A DNA stretch of 64,000 nucleotides from Cladocopium goreaui (taxonomy: Eukaryota; Sar; Dinophyceae; Suessiales; Symbiodiniaceae), in contig CAMXCT020003779.1 of NCBI GenBank assembly GCA_947184155.2, forward strand, positions 1,220,165 to 1,284,164. The letters run 5' to 3'. This document shows, piece by piece, positions 22,036-34,889 of this stretch; within the stretch, counting starts at the first letter, position 1, and the number at the start of each line of letters is the position of its first letter. Both the position numbers and the translations under genes were made by a program. The notes below the pieces were generated by a model. The model was not told where the DNA came from, did not search any database, and worked only from the letters and a program-made list of their open reading frames with translations.

Positions 22036-24620
22036 CCTGGTTGCTAGCAAACACCCCTGGATGATTGTGAAAGGTCCCATGGCCGCTACTCAGGCGGTCC
22101 TGCTGGACTCAGGTTGAGATGCCAGTCGTTTTGATACTTGGGTTGATCATGATGGTTGTCAGTGGCCTGTTGGTTTGTCTCGCCCTGAGTTACTGTATGT
22201 TTTGTCCCGCGTGGTTGTTACATGCCGAGAAAGGCAAAAAATAAAAAATAAATTACTTAACCAACCACCTGGGCAAAGTTTGGGGTCTGTTATTGACCAT
22301 GTTTTTCATTTTCGTTGGTTTGCGAAGTGCAAGTTTGATGACCATGCTCTATCATGCTCTGGCGCACGTTCTGTGGCAAGGTTCCCTGCAACACACTGGT
22401 ACCTCTCAGTATGTTTCCTGTCCTCGTTGTGAGCCTGAGCTGACCTTGCGCCAAAAGATGTACCAGCGTCCCTGGGTGGTAAAAATTGCGGGAGTGCACC
22501 CCCAGTTTGGGAGCCTTTGGCGGGTTTACCTGGGCAAGAATCCTTTTGGGATCGTGTGTTGTTACCTAAACAATGGACTATGGCACCTCCCATCACTGAC
22601 GCCGACTGACGCCCCAATTGTTGCCAGCGGGGGTTTCCAGAACTCGGACATGAGCGATCGGCGAAACCTCAATTGAAAAATGCGGTTTAGGGTCAGAGTT
22701 ATCTTTTTTGGGACTTCATTATCTCGATCTATCTCGTTTTGCGGTATATCCTGATGCACCACTCTTTCTCAAGCTCAGAAACAAGTTTGAATTCAGTTGT
22801 TGGAAGAAGTCCGGATGAGCTCTCACAGCGACATGCTCCATGCTTTTCATTCCCTCCCCAAGCGAATGCTTTGGCCATCTTCATCTAGGATAAGGATCGC
22901 CAAACCGGACCTGCAGGTGCAGGTGTGCCCGAGATGAACCAGGATTGACTAAAGCAATGGGGCGCCGCAGCAGAGTATGCATAGCAGCGAAAAGATCGCA
23001 ATAAGCAAGTGATAATATTCAACGGCAAAGAATCATATCAAGAATGTTGTCGCACCTGGGCCATCCATCAGCGAAGGACATTCTGTCAAGAAATGGTTAC
23101 CATTTCATTATCGTTTTCGTTATCCTTCAAAGAGGGAATATTTTTGGAAAATAGCACGTACCAAGGAATGTTGGAAAGGAGACCTGTTGTCATCATCAAT
23201 GCTTGCATGAAAGCGGCACAATACAAAACGCTCATCTGGAAGGCTTCAACAATGGCGAAACAAAAAGAGCATCCAAATCCAGCTAGTTACCACAGACTGT
23301 AGTAATACATGTTTGGATACAAAACTGTTTGCAATAATCAAAAATAAAGAAATTAACCAGGATCAAGAGTGTCAGCATGCTTTTGCACATTTTCCGTTGC
23401 GTGAGCTGGGCACGACGTATACCCCACAACTGGGAGCCTAGATGATCCAGATGCTTCTAGAACAGGTATCTACCAGCATGTCATGTACACCACCCCCTCA
23501 CATCCCAGCATGCTTTCACACATGAACTGATTCCCATGTTATCGTTTTTGGGAATTCACTATATCGTTTTATATCAAGATGCGCATTTTTACATGATAAA
23601 TCGCTCGAATATATGCCTCCTACACGGAGTTTAGCCTCTTGCTCACATGGTTTGGAGGGATATCTGGTTTGGAACCGATGGCTCTGGGGGCAGCATTCCC
23701 AACACTCCAGACTGCGTAAGTGTGCTTGGGCTGTTGTGTTGAAGCAAGACTCGGCTAGCATTTTTTTACGTTGTTGGTTGTGTGTGTGTGGTTTGCTTGT
23801 TGACTCTGCGAGTCCTCACATTGTATCCAGGGACGAATTGAGTGCGTTTGTTGAGCTGATGCGGCGCACACATGGGCCGTTGCGGATGGTTGTCGGTGCC
23901 AAATTTGTGGTGCAGGGTTGGAAACAATTGTCTTTTGGTTCTGTTCATTGGCATTGTCATGGGGATTTGTGGGTTGCTGCCCTGCAACATGAAACCCGGG
24001 ATATCCAGTTGTATAAAATCAAGTCGCATCTTCAACTTGAAGTTTTTCTTGCCGTTGACCCTGCCGCTGAGTGGGTTTGGCATGCTAATAATAGTGCTGC
24101 TCTGCTCTGTGATCAAAAAGCTGGCACGGTTGACATGCAAGCTCACACTGACACCTTGTCTTGGTTTACTGGGCGCGCATGGAGACTCAATGAATGGTTG
24201 CTCCCCAGGGTACGTTTGTGGATCACTTGGAAGTGGGACGCTGCTGCGCAGCCAGGTGCCGCTGCGGTTGGAACCACCCGTCTTACTCGTGGTATGCTGT
24301 TTATTGAAACCAAAACTGATCGCACGGCTGGCCATGAATGGCTAGAAACCGGCAAAAACATCAAATGTACTTTGTGCGGGTGCGAATTGAAATATTATAT
24401 GAAGCTTGAGAAGCCGAAAGTGTCCATGGCGTTCCGGTGCACTGCTGGGGTTCGTGTTGTTGTTTCTGGTTCTGGCCTGCACCCCAACCTGCATTGCACT
24501 CACACTATGACCCTTGAGAGGGGCCGTAAATATCTTTGTCAGCTTTGCCGGAGGCGATATACCTCAGGTGTCAAGTTGAGTTTGAAACTGAAACGGCCTT
24601 GCAAGGTCACAGGTGGGTGA
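22036..24620 (+). pseudogene. broken LINE-like element, C-terminal part with RNase H-like region
   Basis: 22,040-22,230 reads WMIVKGPMAATQAVLLDSG and FDTWVDHDGCQWPV across a stop, matching the post-RT region of dinoflagellate LINE-like proteins as I recall them. The 335-codon frame 23,613-24,620 holds AWAVVLKQ, SRDELSAFVELMRR, HGDLWVAAL and YKIKSHLQ, which fit an RNase H fold. Zinc-ligand-like pairs follow (CTLCGCEL, CQLCRRRY). Frameshifts and about 900 bp of unrecognised sequence split the two parts. The frame is open without an obvious natural start. Confidence 0.65.
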
Positions 24621-24859
24621 CCCTGGTGTCCAAAAGCCAACTGGAATTGGAACCCGGCACCTTTTTGTTGAACAGGCATGTTGCACTGAAACTGAGGTTG
24701 CAGTTGTTTGATACGTTCACGTCTCTTGCCATTTTTGGGGGTTGTGAAGTTAACGTTGCCATTGATGAAGGTGCAACGCATTCGGCTGACAGGTTGCAAC
24801 GCAGAGTGCTTCGAACTCTGATTGAAATGATTGGATGGGTCAAATTGTAATGGGTAGAC

Positions 24860-27290
24860 TGGGCTGAGACTATGATGCGCGTGAACTAGAACATGTTTCA
24901 AACAAAGAGACAAAGAGCAAGAAAACAATTCAATTTCAGGACTCTGAGAGGAAGTCAAATTGAAAATATCAGGCGGGAACAAAGATCAGGAAACAAATTG
25001 GCGCAAATTGCAGCGAAGACGCGTTCCACTTGCTTATGGGGATGACTTGCCAATCCGTCCCGGGATTTGTTTTATTTTATCGCAGCGCGGTTTATCAACC
25101 GGACGTGGGCATTAAAACCATAAATTTTGGATATACCCTACCTTTTCGCAGGGTTGGTGCAATTATGGTTCTCAACCCCACTTCCCGGATCATACAAATT
25201 GTTCACGGAGGGTGTCCAAACATTTTCACAACCACAAATGTCACAAATGCACCACCGCTGAATTCCGGGGTAATTTACGTAGAAAAGTGACTTTGAAGAG
25301 GGTCACCCCGTCCACATCATATTATCATCATCGTCACCACCATTTGGTTTCACATGCCATTTGTAGCCTGTTCACTTTCTATTTTGGCCCTTGCTTTCGT
25401 GTTTCCCTTATCAGTTGGGTATTTGGCAAACGGCTTTTGTTTGGCCGCTGGACTCCTTGGTTCTTGCATCACTTTTGGAGCGGACAACGGCGGGACAAAC
25501 AATCATGTGATTTTGTCATGGGACGGCTTTACCTTCCGATACGATCACAGGGAAACAAAATTCCAATCCAATTGTCAGACCTTTGTGTTTGCCAGGTGAG
25601 ATACTCGTTCTTTGCATTGTTTGGTTCCAGTCATCGTCACGCAATTGGATCCGCTCCATTTTTTCTTTGTCATACGCTTTCATAGGACGTCCAATGTGTG
25701 TTGGCAATAGCGACCTGGTAATTGAAAGGGCGGTTACCACTGAATATCACCCTGATTTAATGCATATGTCAAAGAAGCTTGTATAACATGGTATAACATG
25801 GTATTATAACCATGTACTTTTTCGATGCACGGCATGAAAACATACTAACCCATAACCCGGCCCATGATCCGCTCGATGCTGTTTGTTGGAGATGGCTCCC
25901 GTGATCCTTTATATAATTGATTATAACTAAATTATAACTGTGTATTTGTGTCTTTTTTGTTTCTGCCAACATTTTGAACACCATACGCTTTAATTGGAAC
26001 GGCCAGGAAAAACGGAAAGCTGAAAAGCGAAAAAGGTTTAACTTGACGTTTTTTCGGCCATCTACTGAGGTTCTCTTCGGGCATCTGGCTGTTTTTAGCC
26101 ACTCATGTTCACATATTATGTGACGAACATGGATGCGTGAGGTGGGGTTGGCCCATTCCGGTAGCTAAAATGAGGAGGCAAACTTGGCAAACCATGTGGT
26201 TCTGATGAAAAATGATGGTTCGGCCCGGAAGGAAGCCTAATAATTTAGTAAACGGTGGTGTAAATAAAATGGATGCATCGAAGTGAAGAATTTAGCGGAG
26301 GTGGTAGGACCTCAGGCGGCGGCTCCTAGGAAACACTTCATGGTCCAAGATGTGTGCATTAATGACTGATTATTAATGTCATTCTTTGTCCTCAAATTAG
26401 AAGCTCAAAGCGACGAAAAAAAGATTGTGAACTAAAACACTTGTATATCATCTGTATATCGTGTATTATTTTGGTCGGTGCGAGACTCCATATTGTGGTC
26501 CAAATGGCTTAAAGCACCACCGCATTCAAATCGTGTCCTCAGTGTCCTCTCTTTTTTTTGCACGCGCTTTTCCGCATGAAGCTTCTCTGCGCATGCAGCG
26601 TAAAAGGGTGTGTGGAATGAAATTCAACCCCTGGGCAAGGACAAATCCAAGAAAGGGCTCTGGGCGAAAGTATCAGAATGGCTAGAGCATTTCAATCGAA
26701 TAGAAATACCACAAGATGGCACCAAGTCTTCGATAATTTTCAATCGGAATAGAATCAAGGCCTCGATCATGATAAACCCAAACCCGAACATATGTTCCTG
26801 CAGTGCACACGGCAGTTGGCACGGTGGTTGTACTTCATTTGGAGTTTCGTGGCTCCATTCCGCTGGGTACATGCAGATGTTGTCACTCCTTTACTGTGAA
26901 ACCCACTTCCGGTGTTAACATGTCACATGTTCTCACACCATGTTCTTCTAAAGCAGCATGTGTAGAAATAACACTTGACATTCGCTGAACACCGCTGTCA
27001 ATTTTACATCGGAAACCTGCTGCTTCTAGCGACCTTTTCGATGAGGGTTTTGCACCAGAAGGTTTCCAACGTGCACACTGTGGAAAACAATGATGACACG
27101 GTTTCGCATTGAACTTCAATTGTGGGCCCCATCCCTGTGGCAAGGCAATGTGCTTATTGTTTTGCACTTCCCCGTGGGCCCCGTGGGCCCCGTGGGAAGG
27201 CAATGTGTTCAGATTCATTGTTTTGCATTTCCTTCCTGTACTTACAACTTGGGAAGCACGGGGCAATATCGTTTTGCACCCTTGTTCACT
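24860..27290. other. no gene recognised
   Basis: ORFs here are short, overlapping in several frames and without recognisable motifs. A GTGGGCCCC repeat of three units is at about 27,173-27,203. Confidence 0.4.
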
Positions 27291-27292
27291 GG

Positions 27293-27420
27293 GAATTCCA
27301 GGATCCTAAATTGGAGGTACTGTACCATATAAGGCCATATTTTGTGGGGATATTCCCTTACATAGGCCTTATATAGGCCTTATATATGGTAGGTACCTCC
27401 AATTTAGGTTCCTGAAATGG
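27293..27420. repeat. MITE-like inverted repeat
   Basis: Two arms of about 45 bp (27,293-27,340 and 27,373-27,420) pair with few mismatches. The inner core is AAATTGGAGGTAC followed by an ACCATATA-type stretch. The loop is about 35 bp and AT-rich. It could be a miniature transposon or an RNA hairpin. No duplication was identified. Confidence 0.7.
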
Positions 27421-28260
27421 CCATTGACTTGTTGTCTTCCAAGTAGAATGGTGTGAGTGCGCTACTTGCACTTCTGCATCGCAAGTGCAGGGGGCAGGTT
27501 TCGGAACTTGCATGGTTGTTGAATGTTGTTTGCACCGCCCAAAGTTCTGTGTGAAGCGCCCCACGGATAGCATAGTGGAGTTCTTGCAAGTGGATGCTGC
27601 AGTTGCAGAGCTGGAAGCATTACACACTTGGTACAGTAATTTGCAGTATGGGTTTTGCCTAAGACCTGCTTCGTTTTTGCACCTTTTAAGCCTCGCTTTC
27701 GATGCTCCTTCCTGTGATCCTTTTTGCACAATCGCAACATTCTAAGAAACTGTACGTAGCTGCGGCAAAAGCTGAGGCTCCAGTTGTCATTTGCCATTAG
27801 CATTGAATGATATTGAATGTTCATTCGAAGTGTAGATACCCGCACCAAAGACTTAGAATATGGTTGGGCCTGGTGGATCGAATGCTGAAAAATCAGCTGC
27901 GATAGGTTTCTTTAACGTGTTCTGCACATCGAAGCATGTGTGCGTGTGGGTGTTTGGATGTGTTTTTCAGCACATCTGTTGATTAGCACCATCCATTGCA
28001 CACTGTTTCAAGTTTGGACTGTGCACTCACGCATTATGTCTTTGCTTTTCACACTGTCGTGCCCTGCACTTATTGGAATGATGAATGAATGTTTCAGAAA
28101 TTCCACATACGCAGCGATGTGAAGTTTCGAGAACCGCACTTCTTTGAGCCTCTTGGAGGGATCACCGCAGCTTTCAATATCTCGCGATGTCGTCAATTGT
28201 CAGCCAACGTGTTTCTACCATAAAGTTGTTTGCCTGCAGCGTCGAACGTTTGCATATTCT
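27421..28260. other. no gene recognised
   Basis: No supported coding region. An intron or intergenic sequence of the minus-strand host gene is possible. Confidence 0.3.
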
Positions 28261-28261
28261 T

Positions 28262-28430
28262 TGTAGCAGGCAAGCAGCAGGCAAGAAGCAGCAGCAAGCA
28301 AGCAGCAAGCAGCAGGCAAGCAGCGGGCAAGCAAGCAGGCAAGCAGCAGGCAAGAAGCAGCGGCAAGCAAGCAGGCAAGCAAGCAACAAGCGAGCAGCAA
28401 GCAAGCAGCAACCAGCGTTTGCCCCCTTGA
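28262..28430. repeat. GCAAGCAGCA minisatellite
   Basis: Irregular AAGCAGCA/GGCAAGCA units give Gln/Ser/Lys or Leu/Ala/Cys ORFs that are repeat artefacts. Confidence 0.9.
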
Positions 28431-28479
28431 AAGAATGATCGCATATAAGTTTTAAAAATCAACGCAATACAAAAATAAT

Positions 28480-28572
28480 AAACTTTTTCCAGGCGCACGG
28501 CCCCAAAACAATGAAATCGTTCAATTACTAAAAGTTGTGGTGATGCCAAACTTGAACTTTTTCCAGGCGCAC
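28480..28572. repeat. direct repeat of ACTTTTTCCAGGCGCACGGCC
   Basis: A 21-bp sequence ending in CCAGGCGCACGGCC occurs twice, about 67 bp apart. The cause is unknown. Confidence 0.75.
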
Positions 28573-30155
28573 GGCCTCCCGATACGACTTTTAGAAGCTG
28601 ATACGACTTAACCCGAGCACTTGTAGAGACTTTCTTCGTGGGCGTCGTTTCTCCTAGGACAGGGTTCTCTTGAATGTTCGGCTGACTCCTGTGACTCGTG
28701 TAACTGCCGCTGCAATCCAGAAAATGGAAAAGACCTATCTTCGTCTTCATTTACTCCTTAAAAGCTACAACATCTACACAAGTAGTCTCGTATAGTTTCG
28801 TTGGGACTTGCCTTTGACATACAAAACAGCTTTCAAATCAATTCTATATTTATGTGATATATGCGATATATGATACTATATATATATATATACACAGAAA
28901 ATTACCCTTTCAATCCTCGGTGATTTGTTTCCAAACATAGTTTCCCAAGGGATTCCGCGTTTTGGTTTCTTCGCAGGATTGAGTGCGGTTTTCCAACGAC
29001 CCCAAAGTTTCGCAAGAACAGGCGGACAACACGTTGAAATCCGGAGGAATACGGAAACCTTATCGATTGTCATCAACCAATACTTCCGCAGAATTTACCA
29101 GTTCACCAGGCGAGGGTTGTTGCGAAATGTTTTTGCTTGTACCTTTGTGCTTCATTGAGCGCAGTTGTATCCACCGGCCCTTATCTTCAAGTATCAAGCA
29201 ATGAGGTGGTAGCAAACGACCTCATTGCTAAATTCTTTGTGGCTACAGTTTTCGAATTTGAGTTATGTTCCATAGGTGGGAGTTGTACTGGGCAGCCTGT
29301 CCGCACACAAGGGCGGCCGTCGCAGAAATCCTACGAGATGGAGACGCTCCCCTTTTGGCAAGACCGCTTCTTTTGACTGCTTTGGAGTTTTCGCTGGATG
29401 CAAACACATTTGAACTCACGCACCGAAAAGTAGCGTTGCAGTCGCAGCATGCCGCAGCTTTTTTTGCTCGGAAGACCTCGAGTTGATTTGGCTCGTGCCC
29501 TCCAAGGCGCCTCACCCGCTCTTCTGCAGAGCCAATTCCTGCACGGCTTTGATCTAAAATGATCTAAACATGACAGGAATTCGTGGAATTCGGAATTCTT
29601 GTGAATCCTGTGACTAACATGTTTAACATGGCCAAACAAGAATTTATCAAAGCAACTTAACACTGCACAGCAGCCTAGTTTCAACCCGGCCTTCTCCATC
29701 TGCTTCAAGAGGGTGTCCACATGACAAACCGCCTGACCAGAGAAGAGGCGCTCGACCCGATCGACCCGGGCCCGAATTTAGGGCACTGATTCCACCGCTG
29801 AGTGCTGTCCCCCAAAATGACCTGGCCTCTGGTGGACAAGTGATGCCAAGTGATGCCAAGTGATGCTGTTTCTTACTCTGAACATACGCCGGTACCGCCG
29901 GTACGCAGCCCAAAATCCCACCTGCTCAGCACTGGCAGGTGGTGCCTACAAGTGGGCAGCCGTGTGCGAAGCATGAAACTCCACGGCCAGCTACCCATTT
30001 AAAATTGTCTTCAGCTTGTGGCTTGAAACAGGCGGTGTAAGGAAAGTGGGATGTCAGGCTTTTCCTGGTGGGGCAGTGATTCACCTGCCACAACAACAAA
30101 CACCTGGGACAGCGCTCGTTAGAAGATCATGTTTGCGGGACCAACATGGTCACAT
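28573..30155. other. no gene firmly recognised
   Basis: A frame at 29,262-29,486 (+) encodes an Ala/Leu-rich helical stretch (AAVAEILRDGDAPLLARPLL) that could be an exon, but no splice sites or family support it. The rest shows nothing. Confidence 0.3.
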
Positions 30156-30159
30156 GAAA

Positions 30160-31285
30160 CACTCATTGAAGGACCCCAATCACTCGCCCAACCTCTTCAC
30201 CCAATTTCTGCTTCACATCAGTTTGCAATTCCAGAAAGCATGCCTGGAGTTTGCAGCCAGCTCAAAGCAAACTGTATCCAACATTGGTCCAACATTGAAC
30301 CCAGTGGCTTCTTGTGAAAGACTGGCATAGCTGGCCTTTCAGTTTGTGCTTGTCATTGACGGGTGAACATTGATGAGAACTAATGAGATATGTTCAGCCT
30401 GCCTCTTTCTCTTGCAAATCCAACAGCATGTCCTGCAGGGCATTGAAGAAAGAAGGAAATGTGCGTGGAAATTGTAATGTACTGTTGGTGGAAAATCCAG
30501 CAGCAGTTGGAATGGCGCAATCTCGTTTTACTTTCCTGATTCGTTCTTCTATCATTTCTATCTCTGGCAAATTTCCCAGAGGACCTATGAGCCTATGATC
30601 CTCTGGGACCAAACCACTATGCTGTCCAGCTTCAGATTCATATTGTACTTGCTACCCCTGAACTAATTGGTCCGATGTCAACCGTCTAAAAGCCTCAAAC
30701 CTCAACTAGGCGCAGCAGCTGATTCATTGCACAGCTGTCCTGCAGCCGATTCTTTTCTTGCTCACTGCATTGCTTGTGGTCCAAACGAGTCTTGATTTGC
30801 CTGGCCCAGGAAGCCGGAGAAAACAAACAGTCAGACACATGTCAGCACCATGTAGTTCTGATTAGGTCTTAAATGATGCTGCTTTGATTGGCGTATAGTC
30901 GTATAGCTACATGAATTGAATGGAGGAAATGCTATTGATGTCGAGTTCCCGTCTCCCAGAGCCGTTGCTATTAAATTCAGAAACAATAACTCATCATTGT
31001 TTGAAACAGGAGTAATAAGAGTACCTGTGGAGAACAAAGCTTTTGTTGGGTCCATGTCTCGTCTCAATTTCAACCCGCGTCGCTACCTCCTGTTCATGAA
31101 CGACTTTGCACTTCTTCAATCACTTGAAGATACTTCTGAAGATACTTGAAGATACTTGAAGATACTTGAAGACTGGTACATCGCTGCTTTCGGCCTCTGA
31201 TTCTTCTTCATCGCATTCGACTGTCCGATCACAGTCGCCAAAGCCCGGTTGAGCTGCTCCTGGTTCATCTCACCGATTTCCTTGC
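30160..31285 (-). CDS. putative multi-exon gene with coiled-coil exons (second group)
   Basis: Three charged helical exon candidates lie on the minus strand: 31,170-31,280, 30,701-30,800 and about 30,160-30,237 (FLELQTDVKQKLGEEVGRVI). They resemble the exons at 0.25-6.2 kb. They may be a separate gene or the upstream part of the same very long gene, with the Copia nest in an intron. No functional domain was seen. Confidence 0.4.
30701..30800 (-). CDS. putative coiled-coil exon
   Basis: It has an acceptor GGCCAG|GC and a donor GTTGAG|GTTTGAG, and is open throughout. It reads QIKTRLDHKQCSEQEKNRLQ then DSCAMNQLLRLVE, with heptad-like leucines. Confidence 0.5.
31170..31280 (-). CDS. putative helical exon
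   Basis: After an AAG acceptor the frame reads EIGEMNQEQLNRALATVIGQ then SNAMKKNQRPKAAMYQ. A GAAGATACTT tandem repeat (about 31,127-31,170) lies at its downstream border. Confidence 0.45.
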
Positions 31286-31289
31286 AGCC

Positions 31290-32185
31290 ATGTACCCGAC
31301 GCATGGACCCAGAATTACAGGAAATCATATGAGATATTTGTGAGATCATATGCGCAAAGGACGAACTCCTTCAGTATCAGGAGATTCACGAGCACGTCAT
31401 CAACATGTCATGCATTGCGCCACGCACTGTTTGACAAATTCAGGCCTTCTTGACTTGTTCCATCACCTGACGGCCAGCATCCATTGGGCATCCTATAGAT
31501 CAGATCATATCAGATCATATCAGATCATCCTATCGTCTCGGTCTCGGTGCCACACATCTGTCACGTTGAAGCGAGCTTCTGGCAGAGGTCTCAGGCACGC
31601 AGCATCGGTTTTTGCACTGTCGTGACAAGAATCCATGAAAATCATGAAATAGTAGTGAAATTTTGACATCACAAATGTCCACAGCACAAGAAAGAAGCAT
31701 CCGAGGCATCTTTCAACCTACCAGTATCAAATGCCACGACTCCCACGACCCCTGCAGGGTTTAGGTCGGAACTGCATTGATGGCGCCGTCCAATCCATCA
31801 GGCACTCCACTGCCTAGCGGAACAAAACAACAGGAATTGAACGCTGAAACGCTTTGAAGTGTCCAAACGAGAACACGAGCTAGGAGAGCGTCAGCATTTC
31901 CTGTTCCGGCTTGTTCTGAGCCATCTGAACTGCTTTGAAACAAAAATAAACCCAAAGAGTATCCCCAACAGCGAGAAACAAAAACAGTTGCCAAACACGC
32001 AATGAGTGAAGTATGTTTATTGCCCCGCCCTTTTTGCTCTAGAGGTCGGGCGTGCAAGGTGCAATCACAGCACAAACACTCTATGAAAAAACGTTTTTCC
32101 AAAAGCGTTTGCAATACTGTGGCCAGCATGCCCGAAGCTCGTGCAAAGGGTTTTCTTCCCAAAGAACTGCTGTCCGCCTCACTCT
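31290..32185. other. no gene recognised
   Basis: A small CAGATCATAT tandem repeat is near 31,497-31,530. A short minus frame around 31,550-31,620 may be an exon but has no support beyond being open. Confidence 0.3.
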
Positions 32186-32189
32186 TCAC

Positions 32190-32775
32190 TTCATCTACCT
32201 AACATACATCATCCACATCTCTTATGTCCTTTACATCACCTACATCTTCTATACCATCTTCTAGACCATCTTCCCTATATCTACATCTACATCTACACCA
32301 TCATCACCTACATCTGTCTCACCTACATTATCTACACCACCTACACATTTGTCCATCAACCTCATCTATATGACATGTTTTATCTACAACACATACATTA
32401 CCTACATCATCATCATCATCATCATCATCACCTACATCACTACATCCTCTGCATCACCCATATCACCTACATCTTCTGCACCATCTTCCCTGCATCATCA
32501 TCATTATCATCATCGTCACCACCACCATCATCATCATCATCACCATCATCTATCTCACCTACACCATCTACATCACCTACACACTCTTTTTCCATCAGCC
32601 TCATCTACATGACATACATCATCTACAACGCATACATGCCCTACATCATCATCTATATCACTGCATCCCCTACATCACCTACATCTTCAAACCTATCTAA
32701 CCTTACATCACTTACAACATCATCCTCATCATCTACAACATACATAGACAACGTCACCTACATCAGCTACAGGTG
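32190..32775. repeat. CATCATCTACATCACCTA low-complexity array
   Basis: ATC and CATCTACAT units dominate. The His/Tyr/Ser/Ile ORFs in two frames are artefacts. Confidence 0.9.
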
Positions 32776-33412
32776 ATCAACTTCTAGGGAACTCGAACTC
32801 CTACAAAACTTGAAAAATGTCATTTACACAGGAGTTGACTTGCAGGTGATCCACTTCTACTTGAACTCCTACAAGACTCCTGCCTGCAAGGTAATTTGCA
32901 CAGAAATTGTTACACAGGAGTTGCTACACAGGAGTTCAGCCAACTTCCAGTGATCAAATTGTATGTGAACTCCTGCAAAATCAGACTTCTCCAGTTCTTC
33001 TATTTCTCTCTGGCGGCAGCGACAGCCAGGCGGTGGCTCACGAAACGTTACCCTCTGCGGCGTGTCGGACACCCAAACGTGTGGCGAAATGCGGGTCTTG
33101 TTTGTCGTTGGGCCCGCAGCAACCGTCTGTGGAGACAGAGATCCCGCAGGTCGGACATCCAAACACGTGGCAAAATGCAAATTTGGCAGGGCCCGGCGCA
33201 GCCCCTTCGCACGAAATGATGGTCTGGTGTATTTTGAAAGTTCAGATGCAAGTGTGGCATGAAAGTCAAATGGCAATAACTGTGGCAGAACTGAGATTTT
33301 AACGTCAGATGCAACCGTTCAAGAATTCGTGTAAAATTGCGACTTTATCCATTTTGGATCGTGAGGCACAACCGTTTCACGCGAAATAAGCCGACGTAGA
33401 TCCCCAACAGCG
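32776..33412. repeat. short dispersed repeats before the satellite block
   Basis: Around 32,800-32,990 the phrases AGGTGATC(A/C)ACTTCTA and ACACAGGAGTT recur. Around 33,050-33,180 a phrase of the form GACACCCAAACGTGTGGC recurs in variant form. Motifs such as TTCGCACGAAATGATGG (33,214) reappear beyond the triple repeat at 38,046. No gene. Confidence 0.6.
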
Positions 33413-34889
33413 GTTGGTTTCAAACAGTGGTCCAACTTCGCAACCCAAGACGGATTAATGATGGCAGGAACAGGATTCCATAGCCTAAGTCTCTTCGGCG
33501 ATTTTTTGCCCGCCCTGCCCCGTCCCCTTTTGGACCAAAGGCAAGATGAGACATGTTCTTTAAGAAAGCGCGCATAATTGAATTTACATACATTTGGTTA
33601 CAAACGAATGGCAGTATTTGCAGACCACGGTGTGTCATTAAGTGTTTACAAAATTGTGTGTGTGTGTTGGTTTGGGATTATCTTGTCGTGCTTGGACAAC
33701 GTCGGTCAGTTTGCGCAAGTGATTGGTGAAACAGTTGGTTTTGGCCAAATTGTCCATCATGATTCCAGAATTAGTTTCATGTCAATACTTGGTTGTTGTG
33801 TCACAACTGTGTCTGAAGTTTCATTGTGTGTTGCTGTTTGGTCACTTAGCTTTAAAAAAATCATCTACCTGGCTTCGAGAAGCCTCACACAGGTTTGCTG
33901 CCAATATTTAGGTGTTCCAAGGCATCGAACTTAATTGCTTGATGTGGCATGTGCTTTGGTAGATGCGACATCGGAACAGTTCAAACAGAAGATTTTACAG
34001 CAACATCAGAACAGGTCAGTCGACCGACGCTGTGCGCCCACTGAGCAAACGAACATGAATCGGCATGTGCGGAACCCGCCACAAAGCACCCAAGATTGGC
34101 TGGGGGATTTCCGGAATCCCTTGTGTTCCTGGAACCTTGTCTTCCTGGAACCCTCGTTTCCGGAACCTTGGCACAACCCACAGCGTATATTGGAACCCTG
34201 GGTTTGCGGAACCGAGACGCGCTGATTTATTGTCACGCTGTGCCCCCCCCTGTCAGCGATTGCTCGTTGACAGGGCCTATATGGTCCTGGAACCTTGGTT
34301 TCCTTGAAAATTGGTTTTCTGGGACCCTGTCCGTAGCATGAACCTTGGTACAACCCACGGCGTATATCCGACCCCTGGGTTGTTTCCGGAACCTCGGAAC
34401 CTTGCCAGAACCCTGGTTCTCTGGAACCTGGGCTGGGCTTCTTGAAAATTGTTGTTCCGCAACCTTGTCCCTGTCCGGAACCTGTGGCATAATCCAGGAA
34501 GTATATCCAAACTGTGGGTCCGCATCCGCGGTGGTTCTCGGAACCTTGTCGGAACCCAGTGTTGCTGGAACCTTGCCGGAACCCTCGTTCCCCAAACTCT
34601 GGGTTTCCAGGATGTTTCAAAATTGGTGTTCCGGTGATTCCAGAACCGCTCGAAACCATGGTAAGGTTCCCGGAACCTTGTCGAAAGCCAAGTGTGCCCG
34701 GAACCTTCCTGGCGCCGAGAACCTGGGGATCCCGGAACCTTGACGTCCCGGAACCCAAAAGGTAGCCAGAACCCATTGTTCCCAGAACCTTGCTTGAAAG
34801 TCTGGTTTGCGGAACCTGGAACCTTGCCCCGAACCCTGGTTCCCGGAACCCTGAGTTCCGGAACCTTGCCCGGAACCCTGGTTCCCGGA
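33413..34889. repeat. 1.47-kb tandem unit, copy 1
   Basis: The first about 600 bp are non-repetitive. The remaining about 880 bp are GGAACC-rich with unit like CCGGAACCTTG. It is slightly diverged from copies 2 and 3 in the unique half. The conserved frame at 33,578-33,934 is not a recognised protein. Confidence 0.9.

Noticed and set aside
23766-24335. Minus-strand 189-codon ORF
   Set aside because: It is the antisense shadow of the plus-strand RNase H-like frame.
32141-32776. 211-codon His/Ser/Tyr ORF
   Set aside because: It is the CATCTACATCACC array read as protein.
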